Source of the DNA: Coenobita brevimanus
Taxonomy: Eukaryota > Arthropoda > Malacostraca > Decapoda > Coenobitidae
Direction: 5' to 3'
NCBI GenBank assembly: GCA_032717465.1
Contig: CM064683.1
Location: 35,400,042-35,464,041 of the forward strand
Length of the DNA stretch: 64,000 nt
Part shown: positions 50,299 to 63,229 of the stretch, in pieces
How the letters are laid out: each line of letters begins with the position of its first letter
How positions within the stretch are numbered: position 1 is the first letter of the stretch
Translations under genes and position numbers: made by a program
The notes under the pieces: model-generated
Database searches by the model: none
What the model was told of the DNA's origin: nothing
The model's input: only the letters and a program-made list of their open reading frames with translations

Positions 50299-51206
50299 TG
50301 CTGAGTAAGAGCTAGGCTCGTAAAACCTCGAGATCTGGAGGTTAATGCGCATATCTGTAAACAAGTTTTGGCATGTGGCATATGCTTAATTGTACTGATT
50401 CGTTTTTTCAGTGATTCAGTGAATGAAGAAGATGATACAGTATTAAAAATCAGGAAGGATATAATAACAGCTTAGGTATCAACCATAAGTAAGTTAATCC
50501 TATGATTTCACAGAGCCTCTCAGTGATAAACAGTCTTTGTAACTATCTCAAAGAAAAGATTAGATTTCAAATTTTAGGTTAAAATGATAATCAAGACTGT
50601 TATTTACCTTATTGCAGCAGTGAGTTTCACTGATGAATAAAATCTATTAACTTTACTTGGAATAAGGTTCGTATATGGCAGTCTTACTAAAATAGGAATG
50701 ACTTAGGGATAAAGCACTGATAAAATAATTGAGTAATCACTTTTTTTTTTTTTTTTTTTTTTGATAAGTGAAATGATATATCAACGGAAGCGCGACTACT
50801 TTTGCTGAGCACTCTAATGACAGTTCTCCTACTACGTCTGATTTATTTTTCCTTCTTTACTTTTTTCTGCTTTTTATATAAAATTTTAATGACAGTTCTC
50901 AAACTTCGTCTGTGCTTTATTATTTCCGTCTTGACATTTTCCTGCATTTAATGACGATGATGATGATAAAGCTGACTATATTAACAGCAAAGTGATTTTC
51001 AATGAAAACGATCAACAGAACATAACTAAAATAAGACCAACAAAAGCGCAATTTTGTAGAAACGCAACACAGCCGAGGAGGCACTAAGGCAAACGGTATA
51101 ATCTGAACAATGAGAATGAAAGAAGTTTGTCGAGCGAGAATGGCAGGCAGCTTACGGGGGAGGGGGAGCTACCTAGTTTATACATGAAAAATTGGTGGAA
51201 AGCGTG

Positions 51207-51209
<3 letters not shown>
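49959..51209. other. No gene; (GA)n and poly-T only
   Basis: (GA)n at 50273-50298 and poly-T at 50741-50762; otherwise unique A+T-rich sequence. Confidence 0.55.
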
Positions 51210-51396
<187 letters not shown>

Positions 51397-51639
51397 ACAA
51401 TCCACTCTGTCTTTCTGTTCCTTTCCTGCTATGCCTCTCTCCTTCTCTATACTTCCATTCCTTTCACCCAAGCATTTACCTTCTCCTCAGCCTTACTTCC
51501 ATTCCTTTCTTTCTCCCACCTTTATCCTCCCTTCCTGTCTCCCCACATTCTCTTCCTCCCACTTTATCTCCTTCCCACCAACTCCTTCCCATCTCTGAGC
51601 AGCGTCCCCAGGTAGTCGTCATACCTGTAATCAGAGCAC

Positions 51640-52135
51640 CCTCAGGTGCGCCAAGCCTCATTATCACCTAACTATGCAGGTAACCAGAACGCACACTCAC
51701 CAAACTCCAGTTTCACTTATCTAACTCTGTAACTTCAATCAGCAGCTCTATCCCCACTAATACCCAGTTATATAGCGCACTATTACCTAACTCTGGCTCC
51801 ACTATCACCTATCTGTGCAACTCACTAGCATCCACTTCCACATAACTTTAGCCTCACTGACACCTGACTATGAAGCTCACTAGCACCTACTGCCACAAAA
51901 CTATGCAACTCATTATCACCCATCATCCATTATCATGTAACAAGGCAACTCATTATCACCTAACTAAGACTCCACTGTTCTCTAACTGTCGCATGACTAC
52001 GTAGGTCACTACCACCTAAACTCACTAACATCTCTCCCCTATAACTCGCCATCACCTAACTATGCAACTCACCGTCGCCCAACTCTAACATCACTATCGC
52101 TTGCCTATCACCCATTGGCACCTATCTATGCACCT
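51640..52135 (+). repeat. Degenerate 22-24-bp tandem repeat
   Basis: Variants of CACTATCACCTAACTATGCAAC recur about 20 times across the segment. Examples start at 51781 (TATTACCTAACTCTGGCTCC), 51950 (ATTATCACCTAACTAAGACT) and 52050 (CCATCACCTAACTATGCAAC). There is no gene. Confidence 0.6.
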
Positions 52136-53336
<1,201 letters not shown>

Positions 53337-53454
53337 GCCAAACATTGTGTGCAGTACCCGTCGCTGATCCACGCTTAATATGTTTCCGATTTTAATTGAT
53401 GGACAAAGTGTAAATGCTTTCAACACGTCACATCTCACTGCGTGTTCACCCATC

Positions 53455-53519
<65 letters not shown>

Positions 53520-53589
53520 CTTCACTTTCCATATCGATATTTTTCACTTTTCAAGCTGGCATGGTTGTTGTTCTCTCCGACAAAGAACG

Positions 53590-53790
53590 TTTTCACCCCT
53601 GTTTGTCTGTTTGTTTGTTAGTTTGTTTGTCTGTTAGCAGGATAACTCAAAAACTAAAAGACAGATTTAGGCCAAATTTGGTGGGTAGATAGCCCATGTC
53701 CTAGGTAACACTCGATTAACTTTTGGGATTGATCCGGATCGTATTACAGATTCTGGATCCGGAGAACATTTTTTGTAAAACCGCAGTCAG
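53590..53790 (+). repeat. Dispersed 'CAGGATAACTCAAAAA ... GGATCCGG' repeat
   Basis: A (GTTT)n head, then CAGGATAACTCAAAAACTAA, GGCCAAATTTGGTGGGTAGA and GGATTGATCCGGATCGTATT, ending in GGATCCGGAGAAC. A second copy lies at 57340-57605, where it abuts LINE C. Confidence 0.6.
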
Positions 53791-53907
53791 TGGTGAGAAA
53801 ACCTAACCCATTATGAAGAGTAGTTTGGTTATAACTTTGCCCTTGTCGGAGAGATGCGCTCCACTGAGTGCCTCTCTAGTTGTTCTTGTTTTGTGTTACT
53901 GATATTT

Positions 53908-53955
53908 TATTATTATTGTCATTATTATTATTATTATTATTATTTATTTTTATTA

Positions 53956-53992
<37 letters not shown>

Positions 53993-54001
53993 CATCATTA
54001 T
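53908..54001 (+). repeat. (ATT)n microsatellite
   Basis: ATT/ATC units directly upstream of the stand-alone SINE unit; a second (ATT)n at 54223-54285 follows the same SINE. Confidence 0.9.
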
Positions 54002-54002
54002 T

Positions 54003-54210
54003 TGGCACCTTGTGGTTTAGTGGGTTATTACGGTGCTCCAGTCAGATTGAGCCGGTAAAGGTTTATATCCAAGGATTGGTTTGGGTTTGTTGCTCACGTA
54101 ATGCCACTCAGGGATGAGCGAGGCTGGTCACTCTCATCTTTAATGTCAGGACCAACTTGCCTAGCCCCGGGCTCCTAACGCCTCTCATGGGGCAACGTAG
54201 GCTTGGATGA
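54003..54210 (+). mobile_element. Right (tRNA-like) unit of the composite SINE, stand-alone
   Basis: Starts TTGGCACCTTGTGGTTTAGT with an A-box-like TGGTTTAGTGG (54013-54023) and a degenerate B box GGTTTATATCC (54060-54070), a spacing normal for an internal Pol III promoter. The conserved body follows and ends in GATGATGGATGGATGGATTA. It is flanked on both sides by (ATT)n. The left unit is absent, so the tRNA-like part can exist alone. Confidence 0.7.
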
Positions 54211-54231
54211 TGGATGGATGGATTATTATTG

Positions 54232-54286
<55 letters not shown>

Positions 54287-54289
54287 TGT

Positions 54290-55064
<775 letters not shown>

Positions 55065-56145
55065 ATACGGAATGACACTATCAGCACCCACAGTATTATC
55101 TACTCAGGACACACGCATCGCCAGGTCAGTGTTCTACCATTACACCACACCCCTAGTGAGGGCATAACTGATGGGCACACAGAGGGCAGCTCATATGTAA
55201 TATTCCTCTTGCATTCTCCACCGGACGATTTCTCTTACTTTACGGGGAGGGGCTAATCAGCGTTCTTGATATCTAACCAGCATCGTTTATTCACTTTCTA
55301 CTCCTATTGCCACACCCACGCCCACACCACGACTCTGATCCGTCTGGGCAACACACTTGTAACGTACTATCAGGTGAGTTTCTGGTAGGGCGTTAAATCT
55401 GAACCACTCTGTATAACAACTTAACGCTCGAGAAACTTCCCCTAAGCTTAACAAAACGTCGGGAGGTAGCAAGAATTAATATAAATGACCATAAAACCCT
55501 AGGAAGCGTTTAAAAGCCATTCAGCTCCCACGAGGAACTCAGATAACTGTTATTAGACCAGGATTTGCAAAATGACGGTTGCGTGTCGTAGTCTGGGGGA
55601 AATTTTATTGTATGATTTTCTATTAGTTTCGTGAACGTGTTAACCCTTTCCATCTGGAGACTTCTTTCCTCCAGCTGACCTTGTTCACTGTAGGACAGAC
55701 TTTCCAAAGTGGAGGAGTTGAACATAGGTTTCATTAACCCCCTCACTGTAAGAGGTCCTTTAAGATGAATAAAACCATTTGGAAGTAGGAAAAATATAAT
55801 GTAGAAAGTGAAAACATCACCAGATTAAAATGGTTAAGATTTTATGTCTGAGACAACTTCAGTATTTTATTGCAGCTAACGCAAAACTGATTTGATCCAT
55901 TAAGGAAGGCTGGAAGTGTTAAGGGGCTATACTTTTTTCACGTTAACTTGGCCCAGACTTTCAACTTTTCACAGCTTATTTCACATAGTTAGAGGCTGCA
56001 CTGCTTCGTGACTAATGCTCTAATATTACGCTGTTGATAAACTTAACCTTCATGATGGAAAGATGACAATTTTAGGCCAGAGTAACGTGAGAGGAGTATA
56101 CAGCAAGTCCCCGTAGACTGCTACTATAATGTCCATTGAACTCAC

Positions 56146-56317
56146 TGCGTAACACGTGTACGTCGATGGATGCCTTGTGTGCGTTGGAGGGCTGACAGGC
56201 GTAGGTGCCGGAGTCCCACGAGGTGGCGTTGTACACCAGCAGGGAGGAGCGGGTGGTGTCACCGTCGTGGTCTGTCTCCACGCTGACCGTTCTACCAGGC
56301 TGACCGTAGTTTACAAG
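56146..56317 (-). CDS. Internal exon encoding the C-terminal half of an Ig domain, Dpr-like cell-surface receptor
   Basis: On the minus strand the intron ends in a pyrimidine-rich tract and CAG (56318-56330). The exon opens in phase 0 with LVNYGQPGRTVSVETD and runs 57 codons plus one base to a strong donor, A|GTGAGT (56140-56146). The protein carries the hallmark DSGTYACQPSNAHKASIDVHVL: the D-x-G-x-Y-x-C of Ig strand F, then the PSNA and VHVL signature of the second Ig domain in the Dpr (defective proboscis extension response) family. Dpr proteins are membrane or GPI-linked neuronal receptors that pair with DIP proteins in synaptic matching; that role is family knowledge. No other exon of the gene is visible, so its introns must be large. 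Reading past the donor reaches a stop at about 56072 after unrelated residues, which supports the splice site. A related Ig-superfamily member is possible, but the exon itself is well supported. Confidence 0.85.
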
Positions 56318-56416
56318 CTGGAGGGGAAGAAACAAGTGAATTAGAGAAAAGTATTATGCCAAAGAATGACAAAGACAGACACACAAAGAGGGAGACAGGC
56401 AGACAGAGGGAGCATA

Positions 56417-56506
56417 TGATGTCTCAGCCATGGACTATATGCTGACTCTTTTTACAGGTTGGCATAGTTCACAGGCTAGGCGACAGAGGTAGGTGAATCA
56501 GAGAAT
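56417..56506 (-). pseudogene. Degenerate partial duplicate of the Ig exon (copy 2)
   Basis: This segment aligns with the start of the Ig exon and its upstream intron flank (56247-56345). It keeps a CCTAG acceptor-like end and the order VNY, then a serine-rich stretch, but the frame reads PVNYANL followed by a stop. The flanking AGAGGGAGAC-type sequence is duplicated as well. It lies about 165-170 bases upstream (minus-strand sense) of the real exon and looks like an old tandem duplication that has lost coding capacity. Confidence 0.55.
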
Positions 56507-56580
56507 GGAAGGATAAAGAGGGCTACGGGGAAAGAAAGTGTGAGACTGGAGAGGAGGGAGAAAAGAGACAGAGAGGAGCA

Positions 56581-56626
56581 TGTGGTGTCTGCTGTAAACT
56601 GTCTCAATGCTGACCGTTGTTCGCTT

Positions 56627-56628
<2 letters not shown>
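56581..56628 (-). pseudogene. Shorter degenerate duplicate of the Ig exon (copy 3)
   Basis: The plus-strand stretch GGTGTCTGCTGTAAACTGTC followed by CAATGCTGACCGTTGTTCGC resembles the inner part of the Ig exon (GGTGTC...GTCTGTCTCCACGCTGACCGTTCT). It sits about 164 bases beyond copy 2 and is cut off by a (GA)n tract at 56629. It has no acceptor and no useful reading frame. Confidence 0.4.
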
Positions 56629-56668
<40 letters not shown>

Positions 56669-56861
56669 ATGAAGAGAAAGCGGCAGTCAATGGAGGTAGG
56701 AAGACATGTAGAGGAGGAATCAAAATACTAGACAGGATAGAAGTGCATAAACAATCGTAGAGGAAATCGGTGTAAAATGTATAGTTATGATATGAGAGAG
56801 AGGAGAGGCTTTGGAAATGGACGAGGCTAAGAGGTTTGGTTTTCCCTTTACTCCAGCGGTG

Positions 56862-56887
56862 AGACAGACAGACAGACAGACAGACAG

Positions 56888-56918
<31 letters not shown>

Positions 56919-57090
56919 TGTGAGACAGAAGGGTAGATAGATTTACTGACAGTTACACGGATAGATATACAGACACATAAATAGATGAGACAGAGGAACA
57001 GACAGATAGATATACTGATTGACACATAGATAGCTGAGATCAGTAGATAGATAGACAGACGAGATAGATGGATTGATAGATAAATAGGTA
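56862..57090 (+). repeat. (GACA)n-(GATA)n tract
   Basis: GACA units with variants (56862-56918) pass into looser GATA/GACA units up to the palindromic-family fragment at 57110. Confidence 0.85.
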
Positions 57091-57339
57091 GATGAGAGAA
57101 CATCTAAGCCCTCCTGTTGAAATGTCTCTCCTAAACAGATTACAGAAGTCGTCCTCAGACCGATCAGGTAAACCCCACGAATCCGATGAGATCTTTTTAT
57201 TAGTGGTTTGTTATTGTTCCTGCCTCCAGATGATTTTATTCATCTTAGGAAAGGCATCTCGTTGCCACTGGGTTAGCTTCTTTCAGCTCTATGACATATA
57301 TTTAACTCGGTCAAGGGGGTTATGCTTTACCCCGCGTTG

Positions 57340-57605
57340 GTTTGACTGTCTGTCTGTGTGCAGGATTACTTAAAAAGTTTTGAACGGATTTTAACGAAGT
57401 TTTGTTGAAGGGTGGGCCATGGGCCAAGGAAGAAATTATTAAATTTTGGGGCGCATCCGGATCCGGAGTATCCCAGACAATATCTCCAAAAGTTCTCAAT
57501 GAATTTCAATGAAATTTGGTGGAAAGGTGGGCCATGGACCACGTAAGAATTGCTTAAATTTGGTGGCGGACCCGGATCCGGATCCTATATCCACGGATCC
57601 GTATC
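57340..57605 (+). repeat. Second copy of the GGATCCGG repeat
   Basis: Reads CTGTCTGTCTGTGTGCAGGA, TTACTTAAAAAGTTTTGAAC, then two versions of GGTGGGCCATGG(G/A)CCA(A/C)G and three GGATCCGGATC-like palindromic blocks. The internal part is itself duplicated (57400-57480 and 57515-57600). Confidence 0.6.
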
Positions 57606-58560
57606 CGGATCTTTTTTAATGGCAGTGGCCTCATACAACTGTTTTCCCTTCTCTAGAAACTTTTCCACAAAAAACGTTGTGATGAATATCTGATCTACAC
57701 AACCTTTTCCCCTCCTAAAACCTCCCTGTTCTTCTCCAACTAATTCCTCTGTTATTTCCCTAACTCTGCCAATAAGTATCCTACGCAATACTTTTCCCTT
57801 TAAGGTAAGAAGACAAATGCCCCTAAGATTACCACTCACTTCTTTTTCCCCTTTTCTTTTGTGCCATACTTTCGTCCCAGGCTAATCTGCACACCTTCCA
57901 TATCCTCTGTCCTACTATCTCTCCCCCAGGCTTCAGCATTTCACGACACATTCCATCAATTCCTTGGTCTTTCCCCATTTTGACTTTCTTCATTGCTTCC
58001 ACTATTTCTGTCCTGCTGATCTCTTCCTCCCTTCTTAGCTCCCGCTTTCTCGCAGCCATTCCCTAGCAATTTATAACATTCATATTCTATGTTTAACAGT
58101 TCCTTAAAGTGTTTCATCTGCCCACTTTTTCTCCCTTCTTCACTAACAATCCGCCATTCTTATCTTTCACTCTCCTACTATCTTCTTTATCACTCTGTCT
58201 AACTCTCCTTACCCATTTCTAGGACATTTTCTTACATCCCCTCCACTTTACAATCAGATTCCTTCCACGCGGCTCACCCACTCTCTTCTTTCTCTTGCTA
58301 ATTTTTTCACCTCTCTCTTCATCTCCACATATAACTCTTTATTTCGTCTCTCAACTTCCTTCATGCCTCGGCTTCCCATCCACTCACTCTATGCTTTCAT
58401 CTTTCGCGACACAGCTTGTCTCATCTCTTCCTTCCATCATGCTGTTCCTTGCACCCTCTTTCGTCTTCCCCTCACCCTACACACCACCTTACATAATGCA
58501 CAGATTTCAATTGTGAATACATTGCATCCACATTCCACCTCACCCATCGCCTCCAGAACA
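57605..58560 (-). mobile_element. LINE C remnant: start of the reverse transcriptase
   Basis: Minus-strand reading gives EISRTEIVEAMKKVKMGKDQ, GIDGMCREMLKPGGEIVGQR, then after a shift GKVLRRILIGRVREITEELV and EEQGGFRRGKGCVDQIF. These are the fingers and first palm motifs of the LINE C family. Upstream (58060-58560) a basic linker region can be followed with stops. The catalytic DD region is absent: the element stops at the GGATCC-rich repeat near 57605. Confidence 0.75.
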
Positions 58561-59567
58561 TACAGTAGTCACCTAATCGATCCTCCACTTCTCACATGTA
58601 AAAATTCAACAGGGGTCAACGAAGGTCACATAATAATTCAACAAGGGGCAACAAAAGTTACATAAAATAATTTAACAATACACCTCTGACCCACTATTCT
58701 TCAGTGTAATCACACTTACTGTATATTCAAATTTACGTTCATTATAGAACAACTGAGGCTGGTTCATTATCATGCTGCCTAACCAGTCCACTTCATTACT
58801 GTGACGTTATTGAGATGACTCCATCATCACTCGATCATGTTCAGTACTCTTACCATCTTTAATGGTTTTTCTAATGTTTACTTGCTTCATTGAATCACTG
58901 TATGCATGAAATTTCAGTATTTTTTCCCCTCTGCTTCTTTATTTCATAAACAACTGATCCACCATCACCTCATGTGTCACACAACTTTTGCACGTACCAC
59001 CACAGTCCAATTTTTTTCAACAGTTGTGCCTTGCTTTATTATTTTATTTTTAGCAAATTAAAAATATCCTACTGCATTAAACCTTCAAAATATACCATTC
59101 TGACCAGACAGGTGAGAGAGGTGAAGATACGGGCGGCCACTTCAGTAGCTCGCTGGGCAGATACATATTGGTTACTATGGTAACGGCGTGCATCGTCGCG
59201 ATTGGCTCCAACACACAAACAACCCCAGAACGTAATAACACTTGATGTGCTTCATACTCACTTATAAAGTATATCAGTAGATATCATTAATGGAGATAAT
59301 CTTTTGATTAGACTGTGGTAGAAATTAAGAATAAACTGAAGTGGTGATACAGTATTAATTTTATGGGTAAACTTAACTAAAAGAACGAGAAATGTCATGA
59401 GATGTGTCGTATCCACAGGAACAGAAATTGATGGTTAGGAATAGTTAACTGTGAGAATTTCGTGGTAACAGACAAAATATAATGACAACAATGCTGGTTC
59501 ACAAAGTTAGGAGTGAGGAGAGAAAAGGGTTGTGTGGTTCACGACTGGGAGTAGCAGAATCGGTGTA

Positions 59568-59572
<5 letters not shown>
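58561..59572. other. No gene recognised
   Basis: AATTCAACA(A)GGGGTCAACGAAGGT-like sequence is duplicated at 58605-58680 (33-36-base period). The remainder looks unique. Confidence 0.5.

Positions 59573-59631
<59 letters not shown>
59573..59631. repeat. (AT)n microsatellite at SINE 3' end
   Basis: Pure AT joined to TCCAATCCTACATTGCCCC of the SINE; its partner is (AT)n at 60068-60115 on the other side. Confidence 0.95.
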
Positions 59632-59633
<2 letters not shown>

Positions 59634-60065
59634 AATCCTACATTGCCCCATGAGGAACGTAGAAGCCCGGGGCTAGGCAGTTGGTCTCGACATTTAAGAT
59701 GGGAGTGACCAGCCTCACTCATCCCTGAGTGGCATTACGTGAGCAATCAACCCCAACCATCCCTTGGATATAAACCTTCACCGGCTCAATCCGACTGGAG
59801 TGCAATAAATATCCACTAAACCACCAGGTGCCAAAATTTGGCTATATGGTTACCACCCAGCGTATTAAATGGTTTCCTGGCGTACAGGAAACCATTTGGC
59901 TTGTCACTCAGTATAGAGTCACCCACAGGCAGAAGGAAAAGGAAAGAATGAAGGAAATAAAGACAGAAGAGGGAGTGTAAAGTCACCCGTAGGCAGAGGG
60001 ACAAGGAGAGAAAGAAGGAAAGACAGAAGAGGATGGAAGGAAAGAAGGATGGAAGAGAGGAAAGG

Positions 60066-60067
<2 letters not shown>
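59632..60067 (-). mobile_element. Composite tRNA-derived SINE, second copy between (AT)n tracts
   Basis: Nearly the same sequence and order as the 33.0-33.5 kb copy, again in minus orientation and again bounded by (AT)n (59573-59631 and 60068-60115). It keeps the perfect hairpin at 59867-59897 and the A-box-like GGTGGTTTAGTGG. The outermost left end (GCGCTCACCATCCACTC) is missing; the purine tract passes straight into (AT)n. Confidence 0.75.
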
Positions 60068-60122
<55 letters not shown>

Positions 60123-60668
60123 TTGCAAATACCATTATCTTTGTTCCATACCATTGTTTTGCCATCACTGACCAATTCTGGCCGAAAAGTAAAAAAAAAA
60201 AAAAAAAAATCACTTTTTCGTGTTGCGATTTTCGACAATTTCAATCCGTCGCGTCGTGCATGATCGCCATTTTTTTCCTGACACCGCCTTGAACTTACGC
60301 CGACCTAATGTAAAATGAATTAGGTCGATACCTATTACCATTCTCGTGAAAGAAACAAACAAACGCACAGACACACACACACTCATTCACAAAGTGACTT
60401 TGCATTTTTATTCTTGCTCCACTGAGAAGCTTTTTACATTTCAAGAAACGTTTTTCGAATTGGAGGGGGTTCGGTGGTGTCTTTTCTAACCCGTTCACAA
60501 CAACGGGGAATTTGTAATTTTTTTTTTTTTTTTTTAATATGGCGATATCTTGAATAAAGTAAAGCAACACTTTCTTTGGCTGGACAGATTAAAAGTGTAT
60601 GTACGCCTCAACACATGCCAGATTTCCTCAGTCTTTGCACAAAGCCTCACAGACACCTCCCCCTAGAT

Positions 60669-61002
60669 CATGTGTTCCTAAAGTTGGGTTTCAATACCCC
60701 CAGGGGGTATCTAAATGGCGTCTTGTAAGTATTCAGAAGGGCATCCTGAAAAAATAAAAATGAACATTTTGTGTATAGTAATACATTCATATACAAATAA
60801 TTTTTGTTTGAATGTTATTTTTTTTGGAAAACTAAAATACAAGAATCTACAGAAGTCACCGGTTTGCTGACAGCCATTCTTTTTCTCTTTTTACCTACAG
60901 TAAATTGAGAGTGAATGGAATAATTATATTAGTGAGAGAGAGTTAGGTTGACTTGGAGTTGAACCTGGGTGTATCGGGGCTGAAAAAGTTTAAGAACCAC
61001 TG
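60669..61002. mobile_element. hAT-type MITE, 334 bp, with diverged left end
   Basis: The right end reads (minus sense) CAGTGGTTCTTAAACTTTTT, the standard hAT terminus; the left end CATGTGTTCCTAAAGTTGGG is a diverged partner. A perfect 8-bp duplication CCCTAGAT flanks it (60661-60668 and 61003-61010). No coding capacity. The LINE C tail starts within 15 bases of its right edge. Confidence 0.88.
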
Positions 61003-61014
61003 CCCTAGATGCCC

Positions 61015-62155
61015 GCTATCTATCTATTGCCAGACGCCTTAATCCCGTAAGGGGTGGCCACAAACAAATCGCCTCCATGGCGCCCTGTCCCCCCCCATTT
61101 CACTGTCCTGCTCCCAGCTCACACCTCCCCTTCTCATATACCTCTCCACTCCAAGCCTCCATCTAATCCTCGGCCTCCCCCTCCCTCCCCCCTCCTCCAT
61201 CTCATTCACATATACTCTCCTCGTCAGTCTCGCACTCTCCATCCTCTCCACATGGCCAGACCACCTCAGTGTGTTCCTCCTAATGCTTCCTATCACATCC
61301 ACATCCACACCACAACGCTCCTTCACTTCCTCATTTGTCAGTAAGTCTCTCCATGTGTCTCCACATGCTCCTCTCAGATAACTCATTTCGACTGCTCTCA
61401 CTCTTGATTTCTGTCCCTCTAACAAGGTCCAAGCTTCACTTCCATACATTAGCGTTGGTATCACAATACTGTCATGTAGTAACTTTTTCACTTCCATGTT
61501 CACTTCCCTGTTTCTTATCACTGCTTTCAAGGAACCAGCAACCTTTCTTCCTTGTTGTACCCTTTCAAGCACTTCACCCTCTCAACTTCCATCCTTACTC
61601 ATCACACTACCCAAGAACTTAAATGCACTCACATATTGTATTTCCTCCTCATCCAACCTCACTGTACATTCACGGACTTCTCTTCTCTCGAAGACCATAA
61701 CTTTGCTCTTCCCCACATTCACCTTTAGATTCCGTTTCTTACACTCTCCCAAACTCATCCACCATGCCTTGCAGCTCCCCTTCGTCTTCACTTAACAACA
61801 CAGTATCATCTGCAAACAACAGTACAGGGAGTTTCCATACACTGCCCTCTCTCACTAGGGCCGCTCCAACATTCACTGCCCTACCTTTTATCTCTTTTAT
61901 AACCCCATCCATATACAGACTGAACAACCATAAAGACATGATACATTCCTGTTTCAATCCAACCTTGAAATAGAAAAATTCACTCAGTTCACCATCCACA
62001 CGCACTGCAGCCTTAGCACCCTCATACATACTCTTCACGGCATTCAGCAACTTCCCATCTACTCCATATAGCCTATTCTTAATACTTTCCACGCCACATG
62101 CATTATTGTAAAACTCTATGGTTACAAGTTGCCAAATCTCATCATCCTTCAAAAA
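61015..62155 (-). mobile_element. LINE C remnant: palm to C-terminus and 3' tail
   Basis: Minus-strand order: NRLYGVDGKLLNAVKSMYEG, VDGELSEFF, then the catalytic LLFADDTVLLSEDEGEL, NLKVNVGKSKVMVFERREV, FKFLGSVMSKDGS, LPTLMYGSEAWTLLEGQ (first base approximate), RAVEMSYLRGACG, NTLRWSGHVERM, GGRGRPRIRWR and the final RRFVCGHPLRD with a stop. It ends in GGCGTCTGGCAATAGATAGA. The FADD active site is intact but three frameshifts separate the blocks, and the 5' part is missing. This is the best reference copy of LINE C in the window. Confidence 0.85.
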
Positions 62156-62376
62156 GATACTGAGCTGACACAGTCAGGCACATGCACGAGTTATGGCCGC
62201 CCCTGTGTGTGCAACAAAAAGAGAGAAACCAAGGCTTATTGCCTGCAAGACTTTTCTCTTCAAAACAGAACTGAACAAAAGAGAAACAAATTCTAAATTA
62301 GTTCATATCGAGATGTTTGGGCACACTGCACCTAGGTACAGAGAATATATTCTCTTTACCTTGCACTGCACTTTTA

Positions 62377-62666
62377 GTCGCGTCCACACGTGTGCTCAAA
62401 CAAGTGCTGGCAACATGTAAGCAACACAGTAAAGAACACACTGCAAACATGTTGGGAACAGCAGCGTCCAGATCATGTTGGCAACATCATGATGAAGTCT
62501 CAGCTGCCTGCTATGGACACACTTATCCCATCACCTCTGCTGCCAGTGTTCGAAGTTGCACTGAATCATGTTTGCATATATCTGTCCAAATACTGCTGCA
62601 AACAAGTTTCCGAACATGTTGCCAGCTGTTTTGCCAACATGTTTGAGCACACGTGTGAACGCGCCC
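62377..62666. mobile_element. PIF/Harbinger-like MITE, 290 bp
   Basis: Inverted ends GTCGCGTCCACACGTGTGCT and GGGCGCGTTCACACGTGTGC (right end in minus sense) continue as CAAACA, with about three mismatches in 27 bp. TTA flanks both sides (62374-62376 and 62667-62669). Inside the ends are further ACATGTTGGCAACAT-like inverted motifs, so almost the whole element can fold. No coding capacity. Confidence 0.82.
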
Positions 62667-62984
62667 TTAACAGTGGTAGCGACAGACTGAGAGAGACAGT
62701 GTTAATCATTTCCATAAATTCAAAACTATGATTACCTGTTTCCCCTTACATTGTTCAGTCAGGCAGGAATAGGGTGCAAGTGTGTAGCGAGCTACGATAT
62801 TCAGGGTGCAAAGGAAATGACAAGCTCTAAAGTGAGTGGATGAAGTTTGCGAGGAGATGGGAATGACCAGGACGGCGTCCCTTTGACAACCTGACATTTA
62901 AAGGAATGGCTCTACCTAATAAGCGTTTACCAAAGGATTCATCGTGGATCCCATGGTCGGTGACTTGGATATGAGAATATCGAA

Positions 62985-63195
62985 ATGTCTCCATGGTCAG
63001 GAGAACTCTAGTATTCTATTTCAGCTAACAGAAGACATATGCGTTTACTTAAAAATTAGTTAAAGAAACAGAGGAGTGTAAATACTGTCGCCATGAACCG
63101 TTTCACGGCAGCGACAATTCCAGCATTATTGCAACAACGAAGGACGATCTAGTTGCAAGTGAGTCATAGAACTCTGAGAGTGTTAACTGCAGGAA
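62985..63195 (+). repeat. Two further copies of the TTAACCC-ended repeat
   Basis: CTCCATGGTCAGGAGAACTC with TAGTATTCTATTTCAGCTAA, and then AAGTGAGTCATAGAACTCTG with AGAGTGTTAAC, are the start of one copy and the end of a second. The central GACGATTTTATTC is decayed to GACGATCTAGTTGC. Confidence 0.55.
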
Positions 63196-63229
63196 ATAAT
63201 GTAAATGATGATGATGAGGAAGAGAAGCT

